This document shows positions 44,940-53,888 of a stretch of 64,000 nt of DNA, piece after piece. Position numbers and translations under genes: made by a program. Every line of letters starts with the position of its first letter. Positions within the stretch are counted from its first letter, which is position 1. Origin of the DNA: an uncultured Oscillibacter sp. (GTDB lineage: Bacteria; Bacillota; Clostridia; Oscillospirales; Oscillospiraceae). The notes under the pieces are model-generated. The model saw nothing but the letters and a program-made list of their open reading frames with translations, was not told the DNA's origin and ran no database searches. The stretch covers positions 17,220 through 81,219 of the forward strand of contig CAJUDW010000006.1 in assembly GCA_910584995.1 (NCBI GenBank). The letters run 5' to 3'.

Positions 44940-45821
44940 TCAGACAAGGAACACGGATTCACTGCCGGACGGCTCTGCGGGAAGTGCCGCCGCCAGCTGG
45001 GGCGCGGCGGGGAACCGCTTTGCCGCCCGTTTTTCATATCCCTGTTTCAGCGCCAGAAGATCCGGCTCCTCCAGCTTTTCCGCGGCCCTGGCGAAGAGTT
45101 CCCCGTCCAGATCCTCATCCGCCAGCATGGCAAGCCGCACTACTTCACGCCGCAGGCTTGCCAGGTATTTCCGCCCCAGGGCCGCCTCCTTTCGCACGGT
45201 GGCCAAATCGCCCTCCCGGCCGCCGAGGCGCTTTAAAACGCCTGCATCCCGCTGGGCGGGCACCGCCACAAAGGACCACTCGTAAGCGTCCACCGGATCC
45301 TGCAATTCCAGGAAACAGAGCCTGTCCCCGTACCGCTGCCCCCGGACGTGATCGCATCCGCCGCCCTCTGCGCCGCAGACAGAGCAGATGCTTCTGGCCA
45401 CGCTGCACCCTACACTGACCTCTTTTTTGATGCCCCCCTCAATCTCGGCGATGAGATCGGCGTTTTTCTCCGTCCGCAGCAGATATGCCCAGCCCTTCAG
45501 CCAACAGTAAGCATCCCCTGCGGCGGTGGTCACAGCCGCCTCTCGCACCACTTCCGTCCGGTAAATGCGGGCAGTCTGCCCCTGGGTGGACCACTGGTGG
45601 TCAAAAATCCCGCTCTTCCCCACAAACAGCTGGCTCAGCGCTTCCAGCGCCGCAGGGTCAAAGCGTTCAAAATCCCGATCCACCTCGTTGTCACAGAGGC
45701 GGATGCTGAAGGTATACACCTGATCCGCCGTCAAAGGCGTCTTGGCGAACCGGTTGATAAGCGCCAAATCCTCCCCTCCGGCCAAAGCCGCCGTCTCACG
45801 CCGTCCCTTCAGAACTTCCAT
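44940..45821 (-). CDS. XkdF-like phage serine protease/head morphogenesis protein (module 1)
   Basis: 293 residues. GKSGIFDHQWSTQGQTARIY, then IEGGIKKEVSVGCSVARSIC and VDAYEWSFVAVPAQRDAGVL are the regions seen in XkdF-type prohead proteases; the conserved Ser and His residues of this group appear in KEVSVGCS and FDHQWS. The C-terminal third is helical and could be scaffold. The ATG at 45821 follows GAGAGGAG and overlaps the portal gene by 26 bases. A cysteine cluster (CSVCGAEGGGC) may bind metal. Confidence 0.7.
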   Translation of the reverse strand: MEVLKGRRETAALAGGEDLALINRFAKTPLTADQVYTFSIRLCDNEVDRDFERFDPAALEALSQLFVGKSGIFDHQWSTQGQTARIYRTEVVREAAVTTAAGDAYCWLKGWAYLLRTEKNADLIAEIEGGIKKEVSVGCSVARSICSVCGAEGGGCDHVRGQRYGDRLCFLELQDPVDAYEWSFVAVPAQRDAGVLKRLGGREGDLATVRKEAALGRKYLASLRREVVRLAMLADEDLDGELFARAAEKLEEPDLLALKQGYEKRAAKRFPAAPQLAAALPAEPSGSESVFLV

Positions 45822-46989
45822 CCAAATCTCCTCTCCCGGCTTCCGCCGCATCGTTTTCAATCCTCAGTTTCCGGGCCTGTTCCCGGTAGAGGGCGGCCTT
45901 GGCCTCCTCCACCTGATCCTGCAAATTGATGTCCTCCCATACCACGGAAAACCCGCAAGTATAGCCGTGCATCCGCAGCCAGAGCCCGCAGATCCGCTCC
46001 AGGGCCGGGGTCAGGGTCCGCCGGATAGCGGTGATTTCGGTAGTCAGCATATCCGCCTGCTGTGCGCTCATGCGCTCGGTAGAGTTCCAGTTAAGGCCCA
46101 GCATAAAGGGCGGGATGCCGGTTTTGGCCACGATCTGTTCCAGCAGCTGCCGCACGGGGATCTCGCTGTCCAGGATCGGCGCGTCCGCCCCGATCACCCG
46201 GATATCCACATCGCCCACAGCCACGAAATCCCTGACCACGCCGTCCCGGCTCTCCCGCATGGCCCGGCTCCACTCCCCGGCCAGCACCCTGCTCCGTTCT
46301 GCGGCAGCGCCCTCGCCGTTTTTGCAGGTGACGGCAAAACGCACGTTCCCGCAGCGATCCCAGTTGACGCCGATGGTGTGGTAGATTTTGGTCAGCACAT
46401 CCGTCAAAAACGGCAAAGAGCGCAGTAGCGACACGCCATAGGGATGATCCGTCTCCGGATTCAGGGGCGTAAACAGCAGCAGATGCTGATACGGCAGTTC
46501 CTGCAAGCGTCCCGCCCCGTCATACCCACAGATAAGGAATTCCAGGGGGTGCGCCCCCTCTCTGATCCCGATATCCTCCGTCCTGCCGCAGAGCAGGGCG
46601 GCGATATCCCGTCCGCCCCCGGCGGGCACAATCTCCCCGATGGCCTGCCCACAGGTGAGAAGGGAATCCAGGTAGCAGTCCAGGAAGGCGTTGACGCCGG
46701 ACTGTCCCCGCCCTGTGGGCACTGTCCGCAAAAATTCCGCCAGTCCCTCTTCCGCCTCCTTGTCCCCGCAGGATACGGTGACGCCGCCGGTCATACGGAT
46801 CAGCTTGTAAACGGCAGCGTCCACCACCGGCACCGCCTCCCGGACAGCCCGGTACAGCCGCGCCTCGCCGCTCCGAAGAGGCACGTAGTCCCCCAGGATG
46901 CCGAAGGGGTGGCGCTCCCCGTTCCGCAGCTGGACTTCACCCGGCGGCGCATCCGGGGCCGCCTGTTTTTTAAACCATCTCAAAGACAA
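45796..46989 (-). CDS. Phage portal protein (module 1)
   Basis: 397 residues of the SPP1/PBSX portal type. Typical segments are LYRAVREAVPVVDAAVYKLI, KIYHTIGVNWDRCGNVRFAV, QIVAKTGIPPFMLGLNWNST and ERICGLWLRMHGYTCGFSVV. It makes the dodecameric DNA gate at the head vertex. Position next to the terminase fragment agrees. Full length for the small-portal group. Confidence 0.85.
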   Translation of the reverse strand: MSLRWFKKQAAPDAPPGEVQLRNGERHPFGILGDYVPLRSGEARLYRAVREAVPVVDAAVYKLIRMTGGVTVSCGDKEAEEGLAEFLRTVPTGRGQSGVNAFLDCYLDSLLTCGQAIGEIVPAGGGRDIAALLCGRTEDIGIREGAHPLEFLICGYDGAGRLQELPYQHLLLFTPLNPETDHPYGVSLLRSLPFLTDVLTKIYHTIGVNWDRCGNVRFAVTCKNGEGAAAERSRVLAGEWSRAMRESRDGVVRDFVAVGDVDIRVIGADAPILDSEIPVRQLLEQIVAKTGIPPFMLGLNWNSTERMSAQQADMLTTEITAIRRTLTPALERICGLWLRMHGYTCGFSVVWEDINLQDQVEEAKAALYREQARKLRIENDAAEAGRGDLDGSSEGTA

Positions 46990-47021
46990 AACCTCCCATA
47001 TTTGGCCTTTTCAAGCCGTTT

Positions 47022-47828
47022 TCACCAAACTGGGTCATAAGGGCCACCCCGTTCCACGCTGACGGCGGCAAATACCCCGCCGCCGGACTCCCCCGCCAAA
47101 TCCATAGCAAAGTAGCGGAGATCGTCCATGGCGTGGTCGTGCTCCTTGTGGGGCGCATCCCTGCCGTCCCGCTCCTCCCAGCAGTAGAGTTCTATCTCCC
47201 GCAGGCAGTCCCCGCAGGTATCGCACAGCACAATCCGTCCCCGCTTCAAAAGATCCGCGGTGACACGGATGCCGTCCCGCACGTTGTTGTCGGCCTTGAC
47301 AACCCGGAACCCCCGCCGCCGTAGGGCCTCGATAAAGCTGGCGGCGGAAGGATCCACAATAACCCGATCCAGCGGCCGTTCCCCGGCCAACTCTGCCAGA
47401 TCCTCCACGTATTCCGCGTCGGTTTTCTGCCGCCCCTCCTTTCGGGAATCGTAGTAAAATTCCCGCACCCTGTACCAGACGTCCCCCTTCCGCCCCCAAA
47501 GACCGAAGGACGCGGGGTTGGCCGTCCCGTAATCCACAGAGATCCGCCACGCCCGGAAATCCCCCTCCGGCACAGGCGCGGCGTCCCGTGTCCGGTCGAA
47601 GAAGTCATAAACCAGCCCCTGGGCTGCGATCCACTCCCCCAGCACGAAACGCCGGTAGAACACACCGGAGTATGCGTTCTGATACCTGCTCCGGATCCGC
47701 CGTGACAGTCCGGGATTATCCTCCATGGTAAAGTGGAGGTACAGCGCCCGCCGCTCCTCCGCCTTCAGGATCCACTCCCGGTAAAACCAGTGCTGTTTTT
47801 TATCTAATTTAAGCAAAATATATGGCAC
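47022..47828 (-). pseudogene. Terminase large subunit, C-terminal nuclease part only (module 1)
   Basis: 268 residues that match only the second half of a PBSX-type large terminase. It begins just before HWFYREWILKAEERRALYLH, followed by FYRRFVLGEWIAAQGLVYDF. The RNase-H-like nuclease domain has ISVDYGTANPASFGLW, VIVDPSAASFIEAL and HDHAMDDLRYFAMDL with its acidic residues. The N-terminal ATPase with Walker A and B is absent, and upstream sequence switches to AT-rich plus-strand genes. DNA packaging by this module is therefore impossible unless the ATPase is supplied elsewhere. Confidence 0.8.
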
Positions 47829-47933
47829 ACAGTGATATCACCATGCGACTGCAAAAAAATAGAGCGCCGCCCTATCTTAGCCGCGCTCCTCCTTTTCTCC
47901 TCTTTGACAATATTTCAAAAAGGAGTAAGCCTT

Positions 47934-48260
47934 ATGCAAGATTCAAAAGTCATGGCCAGCATGCTGAAAGACCTGACCCAATATATCCTGATCCCTAATA
48001 TAAGATACGCCCGGGAAATCGGCATATATGCCAGCTGCGATATAGCCGCTTACGACAGCTTCTATCGTGACATCGTGGCGATTGTCCCGGACGCAACGCC
48101 AGACCGCAATCTGGCGCCCCGCATGACGAGTAAGTTCAACAGATATCAGCTTAGCCCCTGCCACCTGTATGACGCTGTCCTCGGCATGCTGAAACAAGCA
48201 CTTCACACAGCCGGCCGGCTATGCACCGGGCGGGAGTTGGCGGTTCCCGTCCGGTGTTGA
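47934..48260 (+). CDS. Unknown 108-residue protein between the phage modules
   Basis: Not recognised. It begins MQDSKVMASMLKDLTQYILI and contains SCDIAAYDSFYRDIVAIVPD and LSPCHLYDAVLGMLKQALHT; largely helical, no signal peptide. The ATG at 47934 follows AAAAAGGAG. It is on the opposite strand to both phage operons and divergent from the truncated terminase. Base composition is more AT-rich than its neighbours, a sign of separate acquisition. Confidence 0.5.
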   Translation: MQDSKVMASMLKDLTQYILIPNIRYAREIGIYASCDIAAYDSFYRDIVAIVPDATPDRNLAPRMTSKFNRYQLSPCHLYDAVLGMLKQALHTAGRLCTGRELAVPVRC

Positions 48261-48433
48261 TTATACACCGGCAACTGTCGAAAAATGTCGTTTCTGCCCA
48301 CATATCCTGGAAAGATATGACTCTTTCCAATGTCTGTTTCCATCCCATATTTCCATCCCAAAATCTTAAGCCACCATATTGCCGCCAAACAGCCGTCACA
48401 CCTGTATTAAGCCAAGCTGGCGAGGAGGATATC

Positions 48434-48607
48434 ATGAAAAAGGAAGAAACAAAATCCACCGTCCGCGTTCATCCGGACACTTCTCAAAAACTGAAATACA
48501 TTGCCGAATATTATGGAAGAAGTCAGAATAAGCAGCTTGACTGGCTGATAAAACAATGTATTATTGCATTCAAAAAGCAAAACGGCAAAATCGAAATTTC
48601 TCCGTAA
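48434..48607 (+). CDS. Ribbon-helix-helix (Arc-like) DNA-binding protein
   Basis: 57 residues: KSTVRVHPDTSQKLKYIAEY is a beta-strand followed by helix, then YGRSQNKQLDWLIKQCIIAF as second helix, the Arc/MetJ-type arrangement. A GAGGAGGATATC site precedes the ATG. It follows the 108-residue gene on the plus strand between the phage modules and may be a phage repressor-type or accessory regulator. Target unknown. Confidence 0.65.
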   Translation: MKKEETKSTVRVHPDTSQKLKYIAEYYGRSQNKQLDWLIKQCIIAFKKQNGKIEISP

Positions 48608-48983
48608 TTTTCCCGTTCCCTTTGTTATGCCGTCCTGTCCATCACCGCCCGGATGCCCGCATTGGCCGGGGCCTTCTCATAAAGGAATCTGACCGCTTCC
48701 ATAAAGCACTCGCCCGGAATATTTTCAAACATGCTTTTTCGCCTTCGCCGCCCGGTAGCCCTTGGCCTTGCCGTGATTGAATGTCAGACATCAGTTCACG
48801 AAGATCCATATTGATAGGCATCGAACTTTTTTATCTGCGTCCGCTGAATATACCGCTGTATTTGCTCAATCGCTGTCATACGGGCCATATCTGAGGCCAT
48901 GGAACGCGGCAAACGCGCTCAGGAGGGCTCTGGCGGGCCGCCGGAAGGCTCCGGGGATTAGCCCCCCGGAGCCCTCCCTATTG
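48608..48983. other. Non-coding gap after the Arc-like gene, with a lysis-operon terminator
   Basis: No intact gene. A minus-strand piece around 48625-48732 (MFENIPGECFMEAVRFLYEK) looks like a decayed C-terminal fragment but has no partner domain. A 10-bp stem (GGCTCCGGGG / CCCCGGAGCC, 48947-48973) just after the lysin gene is a plausible terminator, although no T-run follows on the minus strand. Confidence 0.4.
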
Positions 48984-49634
48984 TTACCCACGGTCCAGCA
49001 GTTTGGCAAACCTGTACATCATGGTACAGAACTGCTGCCGGGTCAAGGGCTGGGATAGCATCAGATCCCCCTGGGCGTTTCCCGCCAGGATGCCGTTCTC
49101 CAGTGCCCACTCCACGCCCTCCTTGTGGGCGAGGGCCGGGGTGTTGTCCATATTGGTCACCTCCGTCTGGTACTCCGGGCGCACCGCGCCCACAATCTGG
49201 CTCTTCAGCCGCGTCTTCCGGCAGACCATCCCGCCGTTGGACTGGCTCCCGCGATCGCTGGTATTGCCCTCAATCGCAATAATGCCGTCCGCCCTGGCCT
49301 CTTCCACAATGCCGCAGTGGTCGGTAGATGCCCCGCCGGGGAAATCGTAGATCACCACGTCCCCGGGCCGGTAGCCTCCCGTGACCCACAGCCCCGCCCG
49401 CTGGGCGGCCCGCATCAGTTCCCCGCAGGAGGCCGTCCGGACCGGCAGCAGGCCGGAGGCGGCAGCCTGGGCAAAGCACCACTGGACAAACACCATACAC
49501 CAGGGATATGCGGGCCCGGAAACCTCCTGGTTGTAATACCAGGTATTGTATTTGACAGTGTTGGAGGCCGCAGGGGATTCCTTCACGCCCAGTTCCCCCC
49601 GGGCGGCAGCCAGGACTTTTTCAGCCGTTGCCAT
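48984..49634 (-). CDS. Endolysin: CHAP amidase with SLH-like C-terminal domain (module 2)
   Basis: 216 residues. The CHAP cysteine protease/amidase domain has the catalytic Cys in AYPWCMVFVQWCFAQAA, His in GASTDHCGIVEEARADG, and the acidic IIAIEGNTSDRG. It cuts peptidoglycan at lysis. After residue 165 comes an S-layer-homology-like unit (EGVEWALENGILAG, PLTRQQFCTMMYRFAKLL). SLH units bind pyruvylated secondary cell-wall polymer, so this may be the anchoring module. The start overlaps the holin gene by 14 bases. Confidence 0.88.
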   Translation of the reverse strand: MATAEKVLAAARGELGVKESPAASNTVKYNTWYYNQEVSGPAYPWCMVFVQWCFAQAAASGLLPVRTASCGELMRAAQRAGLWVTGGYRPGDVVIYDFPGGASTDHCGIVEEARADGIIAIEGNTSDRGSQSNGGMVCRKTRLKSQIVGAVRPEYQTEVTNMDNTPALAHKEGVEWALENGILAGNAQGDLMLSQPLTRQQFCTMMYRFAKLLDRG

Positions 49635-50067
49635 GGTTCATTTCCTCACTTTCCGCTTGTTTTTTCAAAATTTCAATGGCGCGAATCACAACCGCCGGGA
49701 TAGGCACCCCCATCAACCCGGCATTCTCGATGATGGAAATCGTCTCGTTGGCGATAAAGGCAATCACAACGGCGTCCCGGATGAAATTGGAGCCCATCAC
49801 CAAATCCAGGCGGCAGGCAACCAGCACCACCAGAAGGGTGGCGCCTTTCCGGCAAAGCCCCTTCCACCCGGCGCGGCTCTCCAAGGAGCCGTTCTCTGTC
49901 TTTTCGCTGTTATGGAATACCCCGGCCACAATCAAGCCGGTCACGTAATCGATCCCCATGAAAATCATCAGGCTCACCAGGGCGGCGTCCCACCCCCCGA
50001 ACAGGGAGGCGATAAAGCCGCCAATCACACCGATCATAGCCATGAATCCAGATTTCATTTCGTTCAT
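49621..50067 (-). CDS. Phage holin, toxin-secretion/lysis family (module 2)
   Basis: 148 residues with three or four hydrophobic helices (IGVIGGFIASLFGGWDAALV, LMIFMGIDYVTGLIVAGVF, GATLLVVLVACRLDLVM) and a charged tail. GIDYVTGLIVAGVFHNS is typical of the phage_holin_4_1 family. It makes membrane pores that let the adjacent lysin out. Pairing with the overlapping lysin gene confirms the role. Confidence 0.88.
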   Translation of the reverse strand: MNEMKSGFMAMIGVIGGFIASLFGGWDAALVSLMIFMGIDYVTGLIVAGVFHNSEKTENGSLESRAGWKGLCRKGATLLVVLVACRLDLVMGSNFIRDAVVIAFIANETISIIENAGLMGVPIPAVVIRAIEILKKQAESEEMNHGNG

Positions 50068-50094
50068 TCCTTTCTTGAGATCATATCTCTGGGG

Positions 50095-50493
50095 CTATAC
50101 CCCAATCAGCGCGGCAATATGCCGCAGATCCTCTATAGGTGCCTCAAAAAAGCCATGGCTCCAGACCCAGAAATCCACATGATCCCCCCGCCTGTACCGG
50201 CAGGCTGTCGTGTCCGCCCACAGCTTTGCCCATCGTGTCTCATGGGCCTTGCCCTGCCTGGACACTGCGGCAATAATGGAGGAGGTCAGCCGTCCCCGCT
50301 CCAGGCCGCTGCCGTCGCTGTCCCTGGCAAAATATTTGTGGGCAGTTTCGGAAACCACGGCGCAGAGGCGCATACCGTCCCGCTCCAGGAACCCGTCCGC
50401 CGCCTCCACGGCGGTTCCGTAGGGAAGATTGACCGGGCCGCCGATGGCGTTGAACCGCGCACGGCGGATTGCTATGTACCGCTCATGTCCCAC
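50095..50493 (-). CDS. Unknown phage protein between fibre and holin genes (module 2)
   Basis: 132 residues, not recognised. GFLERDGMRLCAVVSETAHK and ETRWAKLWADTTACRYRRGD are prominent. Position downstream of fibre-associated genes is often taken by chaperones or fibre-tip subunits, but nothing in the sequence proves this. Confidence 0.55.
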   Translation of the reverse strand: MGHERYIAIRRARFNAIGGPVNLPYGTAVEAADGFLERDGMRLCAVVSETAHKYFARDSDGSGLERGRLTSSIIAAVSRQGKAHETRWAKLWADTTACRYRRGDHVDFWVWSHGFFEAPIEDLRHIAALIGV

Positions 50494-50496
50494 GGC

Positions 50497-51117
50497 TCAC
50501 GCCTCCTCCGGGACTTCCGTCCAGCCGTATATACCCGGCTCCCACACGTTGCCGTCCAAATCGCTGGCCCAGTGTTTCCCGTTATGGCTTGTCCGGCTGT
50601 CTTTGGCATAGGCGTCATGGGCCCCCACCGGCTGGCTCCAGGCAGGCCATGCCTCTGCCGGGTCGGCTGCAACAGCCCACAGGCTGGAGGCGGCGTCCGG
50701 CGCCCAATCCTCCTGGGACGTGTGGTCCTGGAGGCAGCGGTACAGCTTCCCGTCGGTGTGGCGGCGGATTTGGCCGGTTTTGTATTTGACGGGATAGGCC
50801 CAGGGGGCGAACAGTTCCGCGTGTTCCGCCGCCGCGGCGCCGTCGATGTTTCCGGCCTCCGCCAGCGTGACAAACATGATGCTCCCGGCCTCCGCCGCCC
50901 GGGAAATTTCCTCCCCGGCGTCGGTTTCCTCCAGCATGACGGTTTCCACATCCTCCATCTCCTCCCGCCCCAGGAGGTGGAACACCTGGCCATTATAGGC
51001 GATTCCCTGGGCCTCCGGCTCCGGGCAGAGCACGTAACAGCCGTTCGCGGCTTTTTTGATGTAGGTAGGGGCCTCGGTCATGGCGAGGTTGTATCCGTTC
51101 TTAGTAATCTTGTACAT
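50497..51117 (-). CDS. Tail-associated protein with CBM5/12-like domains (module 2)
   Basis: 206 residues. The C-terminal half holds two related aromatic-rich units: GKLYRCLQDHTSQEDWAPDA with LWAVA, and a second around HNGKHWASDLDGNVWEPGIY. These resemble carbohydrate-binding module 5/12 (chitin-binding type) folds seen in phage fibre proteins. The ATG at 51117 follows GGAGGAG. It probably aids receptor binding beside the fibre. Confidence 0.65.
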   Translation of the reverse strand: MYKITKNGYNLAMTEAPTYIKKAANGCYVLCPEPEAQGIAYNGQVFHLLGREEMEDVETVMLEETDAGEEISRAAEAGSIMFVTLAEAGNIDGAAAAEHAELFAPWAYPVKYKTGQIRRHTDGKLYRCLQDHTSQEDWAPDAASSLWAVAADPAEAWPAWSQPVGAHDAYAKDSRTSHNGKHWASDLDGNVWEPGIYGWTEVPEEA

Positions 51118-51141
51118 ATCAATTTTCTCCTCCACAAAAGG

Positions 51142-53835
51142 CTAAACAGCAAAGCATGGAACTAATGCAAACACCTCATTAGCGCCCAGAAGTCGGATAG
51201 TCGTACCATAAGCAGGGTCAACTCCAGTCATGGCGACAGAACAAAATCCTATTGAGTTTATCGAACCAGGGAAAAATACAGAACGAAGATACCAGCTGAC
51301 TGCTTTTGTAGTTGCTGAATGGTTATAAGCAATCTTACTATTACCGGCTTTATAGTAATCATACTGAAGTTGAAAGTTCTTCTCATTACTATTTGCGGCA
51401 CCAGTACCACCAAACACTTCATAGTTTGATAAGAGAAATAAATAATCGGTAGTAGCAGACACATTGCTATCCGCACGGGGATTGCCAATATTATCGGTAT
51501 ACTTCGTTACTGGCTTCATAACGGCCCGCAAGTCGGACGGCAGGGCGGCCAGCAGGGAATTGACCCGGGGGCTGGAGGGTGTCCCGAGGTTGCCCAGCAG
51601 GGCCTGCCTCATAGAGCAACTCTTCCACCCTCCACTAGTTGTAGCGGATGTATTCATATTAAAATAACCACTAGATTCCGTGGATTTACCGTATTGTTCA
51701 TCACATAGGCCCACCATCTTTCCGTTAATCTTTCCGATTTGGAAATGAATCCGGTTCGTTCCCTCTTTGCTGGCATTATGATTAAAGCCAATAATAAAGG
51801 CGTCAATAGCAAGATTAGAGAACGTTGTCTTCCCAACTTTGCCGTTAATCACAATCTGTTTGGTATCACCTACACTCCAATAATTCCCGCCCTGTCCGGC
51901 GTCTGAAACTTCCTTAATCATGCTCCAACTATTTTCATTCAACACCCGCGCCGGGAGGTTTACGGAAACGCTGCACGTTTTATTGGCTGGAGCCGTATGA
52001 TTACTTCCAGCGGCCACCGACACGGTGATAGTGGCGCTGCCCTTGGCCTTGGCCGTTACTGTGACAGTGGTGCCGGACACGCTCACCGCGGCCACGGCGG
52101 TATTGCTGGAAGAGGCGGAAATTGTTCCGTTTCCTGCCCGCGTTACGGCAATAGTTCCAGACATGGTGCTTATACTGAGCGACAGGCTGGTTTTATTCAG
52201 GGAGAGGCTCCCCGCCGCCTTGCCAATCGTCCAGGCCACGGACTTGGCCCCTGTCGCCCCGTCGCTCCACTGGTAGTTGGCGGTCAGGGAAAAGGACGCG
52301 TAATAGGTTCCCGCGTTGGTTCCGCCGGTAGTCCCGCCCAGGGTCATTTTCGTGGCGTCGTAGTTGTTCCAGGCGGGGGACTGGGCGGAGCCGGTGTAGG
52401 CCAGCGCGCCGCGCTGGGCCGGGACCGCCAGGGACGCCCGCCGGATCGTCCAGGAAGCGGATTTCGCCCCTGCCGTCCCGTCGCTCCACCTATAGTTGGC
52501 TGTCGGGGTGAAGGAGGCGCTGTAGCTACCTGCGTTCACCGCCTTGGTTGTTCCGCCGATGGTCAGCCGGGCGGCGCTGTAATTGCTCCAGGAGGGGGCC
52601 TGCTCGGCCCCGCTGTAGGTCAGCGTACCGCTCTGGGCGGGCACGGCGGGGATAACCGCCCGCTGGATGCTCCAGGGCACGGTTTTGGCCCCCGTACTGC
52701 CGTCGCCCCACTGATAGTTGCCGTTGGGGGTAAAGGAGGCGCTGTAGGTCCCGGCGTCCGTCCCGCTGGCAGCCCCGCCCAGGGCCATTTTCCCGGCGTC
52801 ATAATTGCTCCAGGCCGGGGACTGGGCGGAGCCGGTATAGGCCAGGGCCCCGCTCTGGGCGGGCACGGAGGCGATAACCGCCCGCCGGATGGTCCAGGAG
52901 ACGGTCTTGGCCGCCGCGGTGCCGTCGCTCCAGGTATAGCCCTCTTTGGGGGTGAAAACCGCGTTATAGGTTCCGGCGTTTGCCGCCTTTACCGTCCCGC
53001 CAACGGTCATTGCCGCGGCGTTGAAGCTGTTCCACGCCGGGGACTGCTCCTGCCCGGTATAGGTGAGGGAACCGTTCTGGGTAGGCACGATTTCGATGGT
53101 ATAGGCGATTTTCGTGATGGTCTTCAGCGCCGCATCGGCTGCGTTCTGGGCGGTCTGGGCCGTTTCCTCCGCGGCGGCGGCCGCCGCCAGGGCCCTGTCC
53201 GCCTTTTCGTCCGCCGTCCGGGCGGTTTCCCCGGCGGAAAGGGCGGCGCGCCTGATTCCCTCAATGGCGGCGGCATTTTCCCCTATCCGCTCCCGGATAT
53301 CCGGATGTGCCTTGGGATCGGCGTTGTGGGCCTCCAGCGGCAGGGAAACGCCTGCCCGGAAGTCCTCCAAATCCTCCCACGTCACCAGCCCCGGGGAGGC
53401 GGTGACGGAGACCTCCAAATCCCCGGAGACCACCATCACCACCGGAAAAGCCCAGACGCTGGCGGGGAACCCCTCCCCGCCGGCCGGGACCGGCTGGCGG
53501 TAATCCCCCAGGGTGGCGTAAAGCAGATCCGTCTCCCTGCCCGTCTCCGGATCCTCCGCCCAAACCATAAACTCTGACAGGAAGAACATCCCCGCCTCCC
53601 TGCTGCCGCCGCTGTACTGCACAGTGAAAAAAAGCCGGTCCTCCTGGTGGCGGCGGTCCGCGATGGCCGCCTCCGCCGCGTATTGAATCAAATCATGCTG
53701 ATCCGCCAGATTGGCGTCCTCCGGGATCCTCCCGCCGCCCACTGCCGCCCGGGTGAGGCGCAGGGGCCTGCCAAGATCCATGCACGCCGCCAAAACGGCC
53801 CTGCCGTTGGTGGTGAGCTTGTAGCAATAATCCAA
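51142..53835 (-). CDS. Tail fibre with tandem Ig-like repeats and a swapped tip domain (module 2)
   Basis: 897 residues. The N terminus MDYCYKLTTNGRAVLAACMD to about 165 is the tail-collar (DUF3751) domain that attaches to the baseplate. A short coiled region (ALAAAAAAEETAQTAQNAAD) follows. Four repeats of about 73 residues span 248-540, each with a YTGSAQSPAW-NYDA-like and TYSASFTPNGNYQW-like part. A Big_2-type Ig domain (541-628) precedes a C-terminal domain of about 265 residues, DUF6273-like (SWYLRSVFFPG, FALVPCFAV). The tip coding DNA (51142-51950) is clearly more AT-rich than the shaft, so it was probably acquired separately. Receptor-binding function is inferred. Confidence 0.85.
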   Translation of the reverse strand: MDYCYKLTTNGRAVLAACMDLGRPLRLTRAAVGGGRIPEDANLADQHDLIQYAAEAAIADRRHQEDRLFFTVQYSGGSREAGMFFLSEFMVWAEDPETGRETDLLYATLGDYRQPVPAGGEGFPASVWAFPVVMVVSGDLEVSVTASPGLVTWEDLEDFRAGVSLPLEAHNADPKAHPDIRERIGENAAAIEGIRRAALSAGETARTADEKADRALAAAAAAEETAQTAQNAADAALKTITKIAYTIEIVPTQNGSLTYTGQEQSPAWNSFNAAAMTVGGTVKAANAGTYNAVFTPKEGYTWSDGTAAAKTVSWTIRRAVIASVPAQSGALAYTGSAQSPAWSNYDAGKMALGGAASGTDAGTYSASFTPNGNYQWGDGSTGAKTVPWSIQRAVIPAVPAQSGTLTYSGAEQAPSWSNYSAARLTIGGTTKAVNAGSYSASFTPTANYRWSDGTAGAKSASWTIRRASLAVPAQRGALAYTGSAQSPAWNNYDATKMTLGGTTGGTNAGTYYASFSLTANYQWSDGATGAKSVAWTIGKAAGSLSLNKTSLSLSISTMSGTIAVTRAGNGTISASSSNTAVAAVSVSGTTVTVTAKAKGSATITVSVAAGSNHTAPANKTCSVSVNLPARVLNENSWSMIKEVSDAGQGGNYWSVGDTKQIVINGKVGKTTFSNLAIDAFIIGFNHNASKEGTNRIHFQIGKINGKMVGLCDEQYGKSTESSGYFNMNTSATTSGGWKSCSMRQALLGNLGTPSSPRVNSLLAALPSDLRAVMKPVTKYTDNIGNPRADSNVSATTDYLFLLSNYEVFGGTGAANSNEKNFQLQYDYYKAGNSKIAYNHSATTKAVSWYLRSVFFPGSINSIGFCSVAMTGVDPAYGTTIRLLGANEVFALVPCFAV

Positions 53836-53888
53836 ATGAATCTCCCCTTTCCGCGTTCAACGCTCCCCAGAATCACAAGTTTATTTTT

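Noticed and set aside
51142..51950. Diversity-generating retroelement acting on the fibre tip
   Set aside because: No reverse transcriptase gene or template repeat is visible in the window, and the tip end shows no obvious second copy of a variable region.
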